Positions 41,730 to 49,539 of a stretch of 50,238 nucleotides of DNA are shown here, in pieces. The position numbers and the translations under genes are program-made. The first letter of the stretch is position 1. Each line of letters opens with the position of its first letter. The stretch comes from JAAYZM01 sp964510785 (GTDB taxonomy: Bacteria; Actinomycetota; Actinomycetes; Actinomycetales; Cellulomonadaceae): the NCBI GenBank assembly GCA_964510785.1, contig CAZECM010000018.1, positions 1 through 50,238 of the forward strand, given 5' to 3'. The notes below the pieces were generated by a model. That model did not search any database. It saw only the letters and a program-made list of their open reading frames with translations, and had not been told where the DNA came from.

Positions 41730-43242
41730 GGAGGCCCATCACCTCGGTGCGCAGCGCCGCCCGGAACCCGGGGTGCTCGGCCACCTCGGCGGGGAACACC
41801 TCGCCCAGCGCGAGCATGCGGTCCGCGAGCCCGGCCTCCGGGCCTGCGGCCGCCGCGAGCAGCCGCTCGGAGAGCGGGTCGTCGAGCGGCAGCTCGTTGC
41901 CGAGTGCGTCGCGCCCGCGTGCGACGAAGACGATCCACGCGGCCATGGCCCGGGTGGCGATGGTGGGGACGACGCCGGCCTCGAGCCGGTCGGCCACCGT
42001 GCCGAGCACGCGGATGGGCAGCTTGTGGGAACCGTCCCCGGCCACCTGCCACGTGGTGTAGCCCGTGGCGGGGTTGGCGAAGCGCTCGATGATCTGCTCG
42101 CCGTAGGCTGCGAGGTCGAGCCCGTCGGGAGCGGTCAGGGTGGGGATGACCTCGTCGGTCATCATCTGGCGCACGGTCGCCGCGATCTCGTCGTCGGACA
42201 CGGCCTCGTCGATCATGCGGAAGCCGCGGAGCGCCCCGAGGTAGGCGATCGCGGAGTGCGCGCCGTTGAGCATGCGCAGCTTTGCGCGCTCCCACGGTGC
42301 GACGTCGGCAGTGAACGTGGCGCCCGCGAGGTCCCAGCGGGGGCGGCCGGCGGCGAACGTGTCCTCGAGCACCCACTGGGAGAACGGTTCGGCGACCACG
42401 AGCCCGGCGTCGTGCAGCCCGAGCATCTCGGCGGCCTGTGCGCGGTGGTCCGCGGTAGTGGCGGGGGTGATCCGGTCGACCATCGTCGAGGGGAAGGCCA
42501 CGGAGCCGAGGACCCACTCGCGCAACCGTTCCGCGCCCGGACCGCCCACGGCATCGAGGGCGCCGTGCACGAGCTCCGCCACGACGCGCCCGTTGTCGGG
42601 CATGTTGTCGCAGCACACGAACGTGACGGGACCGGCGTCGGCCACGTAGCGCCGGGCCAGGCCGCGCACGAGGGCGCCGACGGGGGTGCGTGCGGGGACG
42701 TCACCGGCCGACGTCGGCCCGTCGAGCTCGGCGGACACCGCGGCGAGGTCGCACGCGAGGTCCACGTCATCGAGGTCCGGCCCGCCGCCCGGTGCGCGGC
42801 GGTAGCCCTTCTCCGAGACGGTCGAGGAGACGATCTTCACGTCTGGCGAGGCGATCGCGTCGAGCACGGCGCGCGTCTCGTCCTGCAGGAACGCGACCTG
42901 GCGCATCGACCCGATCACCCGCAGCGAGCTCGCGGTACGCCCCTTGGTGAGCACGGAGTAGAGCCCGCCCTGCGGCCGCAGCTGTTCGACGACGCGCGCG
43001 CTGCGCTGTGTCACGCCGAGGATTCCCCAGCCGTTCTCGCCCGAGCCCGCGGCGGCATCCTCGGTGAAGACGGCCTGGTGCGTGCGGTGGAACGCGCCGA
43101 GACCGAGGTGGACGATGCCCACGCGCGTGGTGCGGGGGTCGACGGCGGGACCGACGACGACGGCGCCGGATCCCGGAGCGGGGAGCCGGGCGGCGTCGAG
43201 GGTGGCCAGGCGGAGGCGGGGGAGTTCGGCTTCGGTGTGCAC
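41710..43242 (-). CDS. uxuB: Fructuronate reductase (mannitol dehydrogenase family)
   Basis: 510 residues from a GTG start. It reduces D-fructuronate to D-mannonate with NADH. The N-terminal nucleotide motif HLGLGAFHRTHQAVF and the catalytic Lys in KLRMLNGAHS, followed by Asn and His, define the long-chain mannitol dehydrogenase family. FHRTHQA favours UxuB, but tagaturonate reductase and mannitol dehydrogenase are related, so the call rests partly on uxaC nearby. It is downstream of a LacI gene on the same strand, 34 bases away. Its stop lies inside the end of the amidohydrolase gene. Confidence 0.87.
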   Translation of the reverse strand: MHTEAELPRLRLATLDAARLPAPGSGAVVVGPAVDPRTTRVGIVHLGLGAFHRTHQAVFTEDAAAGSGENGWGILGVTQRSARVVEQLRPQGGLYSVLTKGRTASSLRVIGSMRQVAFLQDETRAVLDAIASPDVKIVSSTVSEKGYRRAPGGGPDLDDVDLACDLAAVSAELDGPTSAGDVPARTPVGALVRGLARRYVADAGPVTFVCCDNMPDNGRVVAELVHGALDAVGGPGAERLREWVLGSVAFPSTMVDRITPATTADHRAQAAEMLGLHDAGLVVAEPFSQWVLEDTFAAGRPRWDLAGATFTADVAPWERAKLRMLNGAHSAIAYLGALRGFRMIDEAVSDDEIAATVRQMMTDEVIPTLTAPDGLDLAAYGEQIIERFANPATGYTTWQVAGDGSHKLPIRVLGTVADRLEAGVVPTIATRAMAAWIVFVARGRDALGNELPLDDPLSERLLAAAAGPEAGLADRMLALGEVFPAEVAEHPGFRAALRTEVMGLLTAVSA

Positions 43243-43276
43243 GTGCTCGCGGGATCTGCTCGGGGGCGGGTGAGGT

Positions 43277-44305
43277 CTAGGCGGTGGCCGTCGCGGAGGG
43301 TGCGACGGCGCGGGCGGGCCCGCTCGATCCGCGTACCACGAGGGACACGGGGAGCAGGCGGCTGGCGGGTGCGGAGCTTGCGCCCTGCGGCTCGACGGAC
43401 TCCACGACGGCGTCCGGGTCGAGCAGGAGGTCCACGGCAGCGCGCCCGAGCCGGTCGAGCGGCACGGCCACCGTGGTCAGGGCGGGGGCGACGAAGCTTG
43501 CGGCGGGCACGTCGTCGAAGCCGACGACGGACAGCTGGTCCGGCACCGCGATGCCGCGGCTGCGCAACCGGTCGAGGAGCCCGAGCGCGATGAGGTCGTT
43601 GTGCGCGAGGGCCGCCGTGGCGCCGCTCGCGACGAGCAGGTCGGCCGCCGCGACCCCTCCGGAGAACGTGGGCGGGAAGTGGCCGAGCGGGCTCGTGCGC
43701 AGGTCAGCGATGCCGTGGTAGTCGGGCTCGAGCCCGCTGCGCCGCTCGGCGTCCGACCACGAGGCGCGCAGCCCACCTACGTACGCGACGTGCCGGTGGC
43801 CCAGGGCGTGCAGGTGGGCGAGGGCCTGGCGCACGCCGTCGCGATTGTCGACGACCACGGAACGCAGGTGCTCGGAGCGCCGGTTGACGAGGAGCACCTC
43901 GGGGCCGCCGGTGAGCTCGGCGAGGGCGCTGTCCGGCATGCGCGGCGAGCACAGGACGATGCCGTCCACGAGCGAGCGCATCTGCTGGAGGGGCTCGGCC
44001 TCGAGCGAGGCGTCGTCCTCCGTGTCCGCGACGAGGACGGCGAGACCCGCGGCGCGCGCGCGTCGCTGCACCGCCTTGGCGATGCTCGCGAAGAACGGGT
44101 TCTCCATGTCCGGCACGATGAGGCCGAGGCTGCGCCACGACTCCGGCTCGGTGGCACTGCTCGGGTGCCGGTAACCGAGCGCGACGGCGGCCCGCTCGAC
44201 GTCCGTACGGCGCGCGGCCGAGACCATCTGGGGCTGCGCGAGGGCACGCGACGCGGTGGCCGGGGAGACGCCGGCCAGGCGGGCGACGTCACGCAGGTTG
44301 ACCAT
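43277..44305 (-). CDS. LacI-family regulator of the hexuronate genes
   Basis: 342 residues from ATG 44305, chosen because the helix-turn-helix (LRDVARLAGVSPATASRAL) begins three residues later; the frame is open further upstream and no strong ribosome site is seen. The effector domain has LGLIVPDMENPFFASI, GHRHVAYVGG and QLSVVGFDDVP. It forms an operon with uxuB and is divergent from uxaC-uxaA. It probably represses both sides, with a uronate as effector (inference). Confidence 0.88.
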   Translation of the reverse strand: MVNLRDVARLAGVSPATASRALAQPQMVSAARRTDVERAAVALGYRHPSSATEPESWRSLGLIVPDMENPFFASIAKAVQRRARAAGLAVLVADTEDDASLEAEPLQQMRSLVDGIVLCSPRMPDSALAELTGGPEVLLVNRRSEHLRSVVVDNRDGVRQALAHLHALGHRHVAYVGGLRASWSDAERRSGLEPDYHGIADLRTSPLGHFPPTFSGGVAAADLLVASGATAALAHNDLIALGLLDRLRSRGIAVPDQLSVVGFDDVPAASFVAPALTTVAVPLDRLGRAAVDLLLDPDAVVESVEPQGASSAPASRLLPVSLVVRGSSGPARAVAPSATATA

Positions 44306-44346
44306 CGAGGCTGTCCGTTCGGGCGGGGGCGCGGGTGACGGCCCCA

Positions 44347-44470
44347 TTGCATCATGTTTCAGGGAGTGCAAGCAAGGGCCAGAGAACCGCTGTGCCGCCG
44401 ATTTGTCCCGCCTTGTCAACGGCGCGACGACGAGAGATGATGACTTCTGAATCGTGTTGCATCTGTTTCA
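44347..44470. promoter_or_regulatory. Divergent lacI-uxaC control region with repeated operator-like element
   Basis: TTGCATCATGTTTCA (44347-44361) and TTGCATCTGTTTCA (44457-44470) are the same element apart from one base. The first lies 42 bases before the lacI start, the second ends just before the uxaC ribosome site. A weak uxaC promoter candidate is TTGTCA (44413-44418), 17 bases, GATGAT (44436-44441), between them. Confidence 0.55.
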
Positions 44471-44482
44471 CATGGAGGTCCG

Positions 44483-45934
44483 GTGGGAGTCCCGCCAGTC
44501 AGCTCGTCGTCGTCGGGCTGGTCCCTGCACCCCGACCGGGCGCTCCCTGCGGACCCCGGCACGCGCGCCGTGGCGCGCGAGATCTACGAACGCACGCGCG
44601 AGCTGCCGATCGTCTCGATGCACGGCCACGTCGACGCCGCGCTCCTCGCGGCCGACGAGCCCTTCGGCAACCCCGCGGAGCTCTTCGTGATCCCCGACCA
44701 CTACCTCGTGCGCATGCTCGTGTCGCAGGGTGTGCCGCACGACGCCCTCGGCGTGCCGCGCCACGACGGTGAGCCGGTCGAGACCGACCCGCGCGCGATC
44801 TGGCGCACCTTCTGCGCCCACTGGCACCTGTTCCGTGGCACACCCACGCGGTACTGGATGGAGCACGTGCTCGCCGAGGTGTTCGGTGCCGGCGTCCCGC
44901 CCTCGGACGCGAACGCCGACGCCCTCTACGACCAGATCACCGCGCGTCTGGCCACGCCCGAGTTCCGCCCGCTGGCCCTCGTGGACCGCTTCGACCTCGA
45001 GATCATCGCGACCACGGACGCCGCGACCGCCACGCTCACGGACCACGCGGAGCTCGCGCGGCGCGGCTGGGGCGAGCGCATCGTGCCGACGTTCCGGCCC
45101 GACGCGCTGCTCCACGTGGACCGCCCGACCTGGGCCGACGACGTCGCGCTGCTCGCCGAGTGCTCCGACCTCACCGTCGAGACGTACCCGCAGTACCTGC
45201 GCGCGCTCGAGACGCGGCGCCGGGCGTTCGTCGCGGCGGGGGCGCGCGCCACCGACCACGGGCACCTCGTCGCGGACACGACGCCGCTGCCCGAGGCGGA
45301 GGCCGCGCGCATCTTCGACGCCGCCCTGCGCGGTGAGGCCACGACCGCCGAGGCCGCGGCCTTCAGCGCCCACATGCTGTTCGAGATGGCGCGCATGTCC
45401 ACGCAGGACGGGCTCGTCATGCAGCTCCATCCCGGGGTGCTGCGCAACTACGACGACGCCGTCTTCGCCGCCCGGGGTGCCGACGTGGGCTACGACATCC
45501 CCGTGGCCGCGGAGTACGCGCGTGCGCTGCGGCCGCTGCTCGAGGCGTTCGGGCACCACCCGGGGCTGCGGCTCATCGTCTTCACGGTGGACGAGGACGT
45601 GTACTCGCGCGAGCTCGCGCCCCTCGCGGGGGTGTTCCCGGCGATGAAGCTCGGTGCCCCGTGGTGGTTCCTCGACACGCCCGACGGCATGATGCGCTTC
45701 CGGGAGCTCGTGACGGACTCGGCGGGCTTCTACAACACGACGGGCTTCGTCGACGACACGCGGGCGTTCTTCTCGATCCCCGCGCGCCACGACCTCGCGC
45801 GCCGCGTCGACGCCGCCTACCTCGCGCGGCTCGTCGCGGAGCACCGGCTCGATCACGCCGAGGCCGTCGAGACCGCGATCGACCTCGCTTACCGGCTGCC
45901 GCTCGCGGCCTACGCGCGCCCCGGGGCGGTGTAG
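44483..45934 (+). CDS. uxaC: Glucuronate/galacturonate isomerase
   Basis: 483 residues from GTG 44483, with GGAGG 4 bases upstream. UxaC is an amidohydrolase-superfamily metalloenzyme that converts D-glucuronate to D-fructuronate and D-galacturonate to D-tagaturonate. The metal-binding HGH (His47, His49) lies in IVSMHGHVD. QLHPGVLRNYDD, LGAPWWFLDTPDGM and DSAGFYNTTGFVDDTR near the C-terminus are typical, and the length is normal. It starts a two-gene operon with uxaA, 4 bases apart. It would take glucuronate released by the GH67 enzyme. Confidence 0.95.
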   Translation: MGVPPVSSSSSGWSLHPDRALPADPGTRAVAREIYERTRELPIVSMHGHVDAALLAADEPFGNPAELFVIPDHYLVRMLVSQGVPHDALGVPRHDGEPVETDPRAIWRTFCAHWHLFRGTPTRYWMEHVLAEVFGAGVPPSDANADALYDQITARLATPEFRPLALVDRFDLEIIATTDAATATLTDHAELARRGWGERIVPTFRPDALLHVDRPTWADDVALLAECSDLTVETYPQYLRALETRRRAFVAAGARATDHGHLVADTTPLPEAEAARIFDAALRGEATTAEAAAFSAHMLFEMARMSTQDGLVMQLHPGVLRNYDDAVFAARGADVGYDIPVAAEYARALRPLLEAFGHHPGLRLIVFTVDEDVYSRELAPLAGVFPAMKLGAPWWFLDTPDGMMRFRELVTDSAGFYNTTGFVDDTRAFFSIPARHDLARRVDAAYLARLVAEHRLDHAEAVETAIDLAYRLPLAAYARPGAV

Positions 45935-45938
45935 TCCC

Positions 45939-47498
45939 GTGAGCACCCCCGGCACCGCGCCGCTCGCCTTCGGCGAGGTGACGCTCCTGCTGCGCGAGGG
46001 CGACGACGTGGTGGTCGCCTTGCGGGACCTGCAGAGCGGCACGGCGTTGGTGTCCGACGACGGCGGCCGCGTGCTGACCGTCACCCAGTCGGTGCCGCGG
46101 GGTCACAAGCTGGCGGTTCGCGCCGTCGCTGCCGGTGCGCCGGTGCGCAAGTACGGCCAGGCGATCGGGGCGGCGACCCGCGACATCGCACCCGGTGATC
46201 ACGTCCACTCGCACAACCTCGGCATGGCCGACGTCTCGCACGACTACGAGTTCGGCACGGCGCGCGTGGTGCCGCCGGTGCCCGACGGGCCGCGACCCAC
46301 CTTCCAGGGCTACCGGCGCGCCGACGGGCGTGTCGGCACGCGCAACTACGTCGCGATCCTCACGTCCGTGAACTGCTCGGCGAGCTCGGCCAAGCTCATC
46401 GCGGACCAGTTCTGCGGGCGAGTGCTCGACGCGTACCCGCACGTGGACGGGATCGTGGCGCTGACCCATCAGAGCGGTTGCGGCATGGTGCCCTCCAGCG
46501 AAGGGGGTCAGCTCTTGCTGCGCACCCTGCGCGGGTATGCCGACCACCCGAACGTCGCGGGGCTGCTGGTGCTGGGGCTTGGCTGCGAGATGTTGCAGGT
46601 GGACCAGCTCACGGTGGGGCTCGACCTGCCCGCGCACAAGCCGGTCACCCAGCTCACGATCCAGGAGACGGGGGGCATCCGGCGCACCGTGCGGGCCGGC
46701 GTCGAGGCGATCGAGGCGATGCTGCCCCAGATCGAGGCGCTGCGCCGCGAGGAGTGCGACGTGAGCGAGCTCGTGCTCGGGCTCAACTGCGGCGGTTCTG
46801 ACGGCTACTCCGGCATCACCGCCAACCCCGCGCTCGGGCTCGCCTCGGACCGGCTCGTCGCGTACGGCGGGCGCTCGGTGCTCGCCGAGACGCCCGAGGT
46901 GTTCGGCGCCGAGCACCTCCTGACCCGCCGGGCCGTCTCCCCCGAGGTGGGCCAGCGCCTGCTCGACCGCATCACCTGGTGGCGCGACTACACCGAGCGG
47001 GGCGGCGGCACGCTCGACAACAACCCCTCGCCGGGGAACAAGGCAGGCGGTCTCACGACGATCCTCGAGAAGTCCCTCGGCGCCGTGGCGAAGGGTGGGT
47101 CAGCCGAGCTGCGCGCCGTCTACCAGTACGCCGAGCCCATCAGCGAGCCGGGCTTCGGCTTCATGGACACCCCGGGGTACGACCCCGTGTCCGTGACAGG
47201 GCTCGTGGCGGGTGGGGCGAACGTCGTCGTCTTCACCACGGGGCGTGGCTCGGTGCTCGGGTGCAAGCCCACGCCGTCCATCAAGGTCTCGACCAACACC
47301 GAGACGTACCTGCGCATGGCCGAGGACGTCGACCTCAACGCGGGACGGATCGTCGACGGGACGGCGAGCCTCGAGGAGGTCGGGCTCGAGCTCTTCGAGA
47401 AGATCCTCGCCGTCGCCTCGGGGGAGCAGACCGTGAGCGAGGAGCTGGACCTGGGTCAGGACGAGTTCATCCCGTGGCAGCTCGGTGCGGTGACCTGA
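45939..47498 (+). CDS. uxaA: Altronate dehydratase (UxaA family)
   Basis: 519 residues from a GTG start. UxaA dehydrates D-altronate to 2-keto-3-deoxygluconate with an Fe2+ or similar metal. The N-terminal SAF domain, about residues 10-95, ends with HSHNLG; the catalytic part begins with RADGRVGTRNY and has THQSGCGM, LGLNCGGSDGYSG and NPSPGNKAGGLT, with several conserved Cys. The length is that of full UxaA with both parts fused. It is the second gene of the uxaC operon. No tagaturonate reductase is present in the window to supply altronate. GarD-type galactarate dehydratases are related, but uxaC context favours UxaA. Confidence 0.92.
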   Translation: MSTPGTAPLAFGEVTLLLREGDDVVVALRDLQSGTALVSDDGGRVLTVTQSVPRGHKLAVRAVAAGAPVRKYGQAIGAATRDIAPGDHVHSHNLGMADVSHDYEFGTARVVPPVPDGPRPTFQGYRRADGRVGTRNYVAILTSVNCSASSAKLIADQFCGRVLDAYPHVDGIVALTHQSGCGMVPSSEGGQLLLRTLRGYADHPNVAGLLVLGLGCEMLQVDQLTVGLDLPAHKPVTQLTIQETGGIRRTVRAGVEAIEAMLPQIEALRREECDVSELVLGLNCGGSDGYSGITANPALGLASDRLVAYGGRSVLAETPEVFGAEHLLTRRAVSPEVGQRLLDRITWWRDYTERGGGTLDNNPSPGNKAGGLTTILEKSLGAVAKGGSAELRAVYQYAEPISEPGFGFMDTPGYDPVSVTGLVAGGANVVVFTTGRGSVLGCKPTPSIKVSTNTETYLRMAEDVDLNAGRIVDGTASLEEVGLELFEKILAVASGEQTVSEELDLGQDEFIPWQLGAVT

Positions 47499-47504
47499 CG
47501 GGTC

Positions 47505-47894
47505 TCAGTGCGCCGTGCGTCGCAGCGACCGGCTGACCCGCGCGACGGGGACGCGCCGTTCGTACGCCTCCTCGAGCACCTCCTGCAGCACCTCGACGGC
47601 GTCGAGGCGCCACCACAGCTCGACGGCGAGGGCCGTCTGCTCGACGACGTCGGCGAGCGGCGAGCGCTCGTCCTCGGTGTCCAGCACGGTCTCGAGCTGT
47701 TCGGGCGTGCCACCGGGGCCCAGGTACTCGATCTGTGTGTCGAGCAGCTCCTCGACGGCGCGAAGCCTCCGTGCGGCGGCCGCGAGCTCGCCGCGGCTCG
47801 CGGTGCGGACCCGGGCTGCGAGGCCCTGGCCGACGAGCTCGGCAGCGTCGTCCGGCGGCGTCGTGTGCGGTGCGCCGTCCTTGTCGATCCACAT
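47505..47894 (-). CDS. Small acidic hypothetical protein
   Basis: 129 residues from ATG 47894, with GAGGAA 7 bases upstream. I do not recognise the family. The composition is balanced and acidic, with Leu/Ala/Glu/Arg-rich helices (RGELAAAARRLRAVEELLDTQ region and AVEVLQEVLEEAYERR), unlike the Arg/Pro-rich shadow frames around it, which supports a real gene. It lacks a signal peptide and membrane segments. It converges on uxaA with 6 bases between stops, and is divergent from the IclR gene. Two amphipathic helices suggest a small helical bundle; no function can be given. Confidence 0.6.
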   Translation of the reverse strand: MWIDKDGAPHTTPPDDAAELVGQGLAARVRTASRGELAAAARRLRAVEELLDTQIEYLGPGGTPEQLETVLDTEDERSPLADVVEQTALAVELWWRLDAVEVLQEVLEEAYERRVPVARVSRSLRRTAH

Positions 47895-48044
47895 GGCAGG
47901 TTCCTCGATGGCAGGTGAGTGGTGTGCCACTCGAGTCTGCCACCGGTGCGGTGTCAGCCCTGGCGAGCAGGACGGGAAGGCCGCGCAACTGCGCGGTCCC
48001 ACATGATCGACCTGCTTCCCTAGGCGATCTGTCACCCTGGACCT

Positions 48045-48797
48045 ATGACGTCCAGCTCCCCGGTCGAGGCGGTAGATCGTGCGCTGCTCGTGCTCGAGGC
48101 GCTCGCCGCGGCCGGACCGCAGGGGATGACCCTTGCCGATCTCGCCTCCCGGCTCGACGTCCACAAGACGACGGTGCACCGGGCGCTCGCGGCGCTGCGG
48201 TTCCGCGAGTTCGTCTCGCAGGATCCGGTCTCGGGGTCCTACGTGCTCGGCGGGGCCGCCACGGGTCTCGCGGAGTCGTACTTCGGCGAGGAGAACCTGC
48301 CCGCGCTGCTGCACCCCGCGCTCGTCGCGCTGTGCACCGCGACGCAGGAGCTGGTCCACCTCGGCATGCTCTCGGGGGGCCAGGTCGTCTACGTCGACAA
48401 GGTCGAGCCCGAGCGGGCGGTGCGCGTGTGGTCCGCCGTCGGGCGGCGCATGCCCGCCGTCACGACCGCGCTCGGTCGCGCGCTGCTCGCGTACCGCGGG
48501 GCGAGCCAGGACGTCGTCGGCCGGTACGTCGAGGCCTCGGGGAGCGGGGCCGACGCCGATGCCGTCTGGCGCGAGGTCTCGCTCGCGCGCGAGCGCGGCT
48601 GGGCGCAGGAGGTCGAGGAGAACGAGCCGGGGATCGCGTGCGTGGGTGCTCCGCTGCTGCGCGGTGGGGTGGCCGTCGCCGCGGTGAGCGTGACCGCGCC
48701 CGTGGAGCGGATGGGTGCGGGGCGACCCGAGGAGATCTACGCGCTGATGTGTGACGTGCTCCCGGCGCACCTTCCGGCCGCTTTCACGCTGCGCTGA
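48045..48797 (+). CDS. IclR-family regulator (KdgR-like)
   Basis: 250 residues from an ATG with no strong ribosome site. The N-terminal winged helix covers residues 5-65 (VDRALLVLEALAAAGPQGM, LADLASRLDVHKTTVHRAL), and the IclR effector domain follows (ELVHLGMLSGGQVVYVDKVE, ARERGWAQEVEENEPGIACVGAPL). It lies 109 bases before eda-kdgK in the same direction. IclR-family KdgR proteins sense 2-keto-3-deoxygluconate and control its breakdown, which fits here but is inferred. Confidence 0.88.
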   Translation: MTSSSPVEAVDRALLVLEALAAAGPQGMTLADLASRLDVHKTTVHRALAALRFREFVSQDPVSGSYVLGGAATGLAESYFGEENLPALLHPALVALCTATQELVHLGMLSGGQVVYVDKVEPERAVRVWSAVGRRMPAVTTALGRALLAYRGASQDVVGRYVEASGSGADADAVWREVSLARERGWAQEVEENEPGIACVGAPLLRGGVAVAAVSVTAPVERMGAGRPEEIYALMCDVLPAHLPAAFTLR

Positions 48798-48863
48798 CGC
48801 GCCCGGTGCCCGGCCGCCGGGAGGAATGGCCCTTCCGCGACGGCGCCCCCCGTGGCATGCTGG

Positions 48864-48892
48864 TTGCGCACCCCGCCACATATATTGCGCAC
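48864..48892 (+). promoter_or_regulatory. Phased direct repeat and -10 box before eda
   Basis: TTGCGCAC occurs at 48864-48871 and 48885-48892, exactly 21 bases apart, about two turns of DNA. TATATT (48881-48886) between them is a good -10 box, with only a weak -35 upstream. The second copy overlaps the -10 end, as for a repressor. The IclR protein encoded upstream is the likely binder. Confidence 0.55.
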
Positions 48893-48906
48893 AGCGGAAC
48901 GGAATC

Positions 48907-49539
48907 ATGGACACACTGCAGCAGCTCGGCTCGGCCCGGCTCGTTCCCGTCGTCGTGCTCGACGACGCGCGCCATGCCGACCCCCTCGCGGCCGCCCTCG
49001 TGGCCGGCGGCCTGCCCGTCGCCGAGGTCACCTTCCGGACGGCCGCGGCCGAGGACTCGATCCGAGCCATGGCGGCCCGTGGCGACGTGCTCGTCGGGGC
49101 CGGGACGGTGCTCACCGTGGACCAGGTGGACCGGGCCGTGGCCGCGGGCGCGAGCTACATCGTCTCGCCCGGGCTGAGCCGCGCCGTGGTCGAGCGGTGC
49201 GCCGAGCACGGCGTCCTCGCCCTGCCCGGTGCCGTCACGGCGACCGAGGTGCAGGCCGCACTCGAGCTCGGCCTGGTGGCCGTCAAGTTCTTCCCGGCCG
49301 CGACGAGCGGGGGCGCGCCCGCGATCAAGGCCCTCGCCGCGCCCTTCGGCGGGCTCGGCTTCGTGCCCACGGGCGGGATCGGCCCGAAGAACCTGCACGA
49401 GTACCTCGCGATCCCCGCGGTGCTCGCCGTCGGCGGCTCCTGGATGGTGCCCCGCGACCTCGTCGCCGCCGAGGACTTCGATCGCATCACCGCACTGACC
49501 GCCGAGGCGGTCGCCCTCACCACCGGAGAGCCCTCATGA
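48907..49539 (+). CDS. eda: 2-dehydro-3-deoxyphosphogluconate (KDPG) aldolase
   Basis: 210 residues, the normal length. It splits KDPG to pyruvate and glyceraldehyde-3-phosphate, the last step of hexuronate breakdown. The catalytic Glu40 lies in VAEVTFRT, GAGTV at 64-68 is a phosphate/substrate loop, and Lys127 in AVKFFPA forms the Schiff base with pyruvate. PTGGIGPKN is the phosphate-binding motif. It overlaps kdgK by 4 bases (ATGA), so kinase and aldolase are made together. Confidence 0.95.
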   Translation: MDTLQQLGSARLVPVVVLDDARHADPLAAALVAGGLPVAEVTFRTAAAEDSIRAMAARGDVLVGAGTVLTVDQVDRAVAAGASYIVSPGLSRAVVERCAEHGVLALPGAVTATEVQAALELGLVAVKFFPAATSGGAPAIKALAAPFGGLGFVPTGGIGPKNLHEYLAIPAVLAVGGSWMVPRDLVAAEDFDRITALTAEAVALTTGEPS

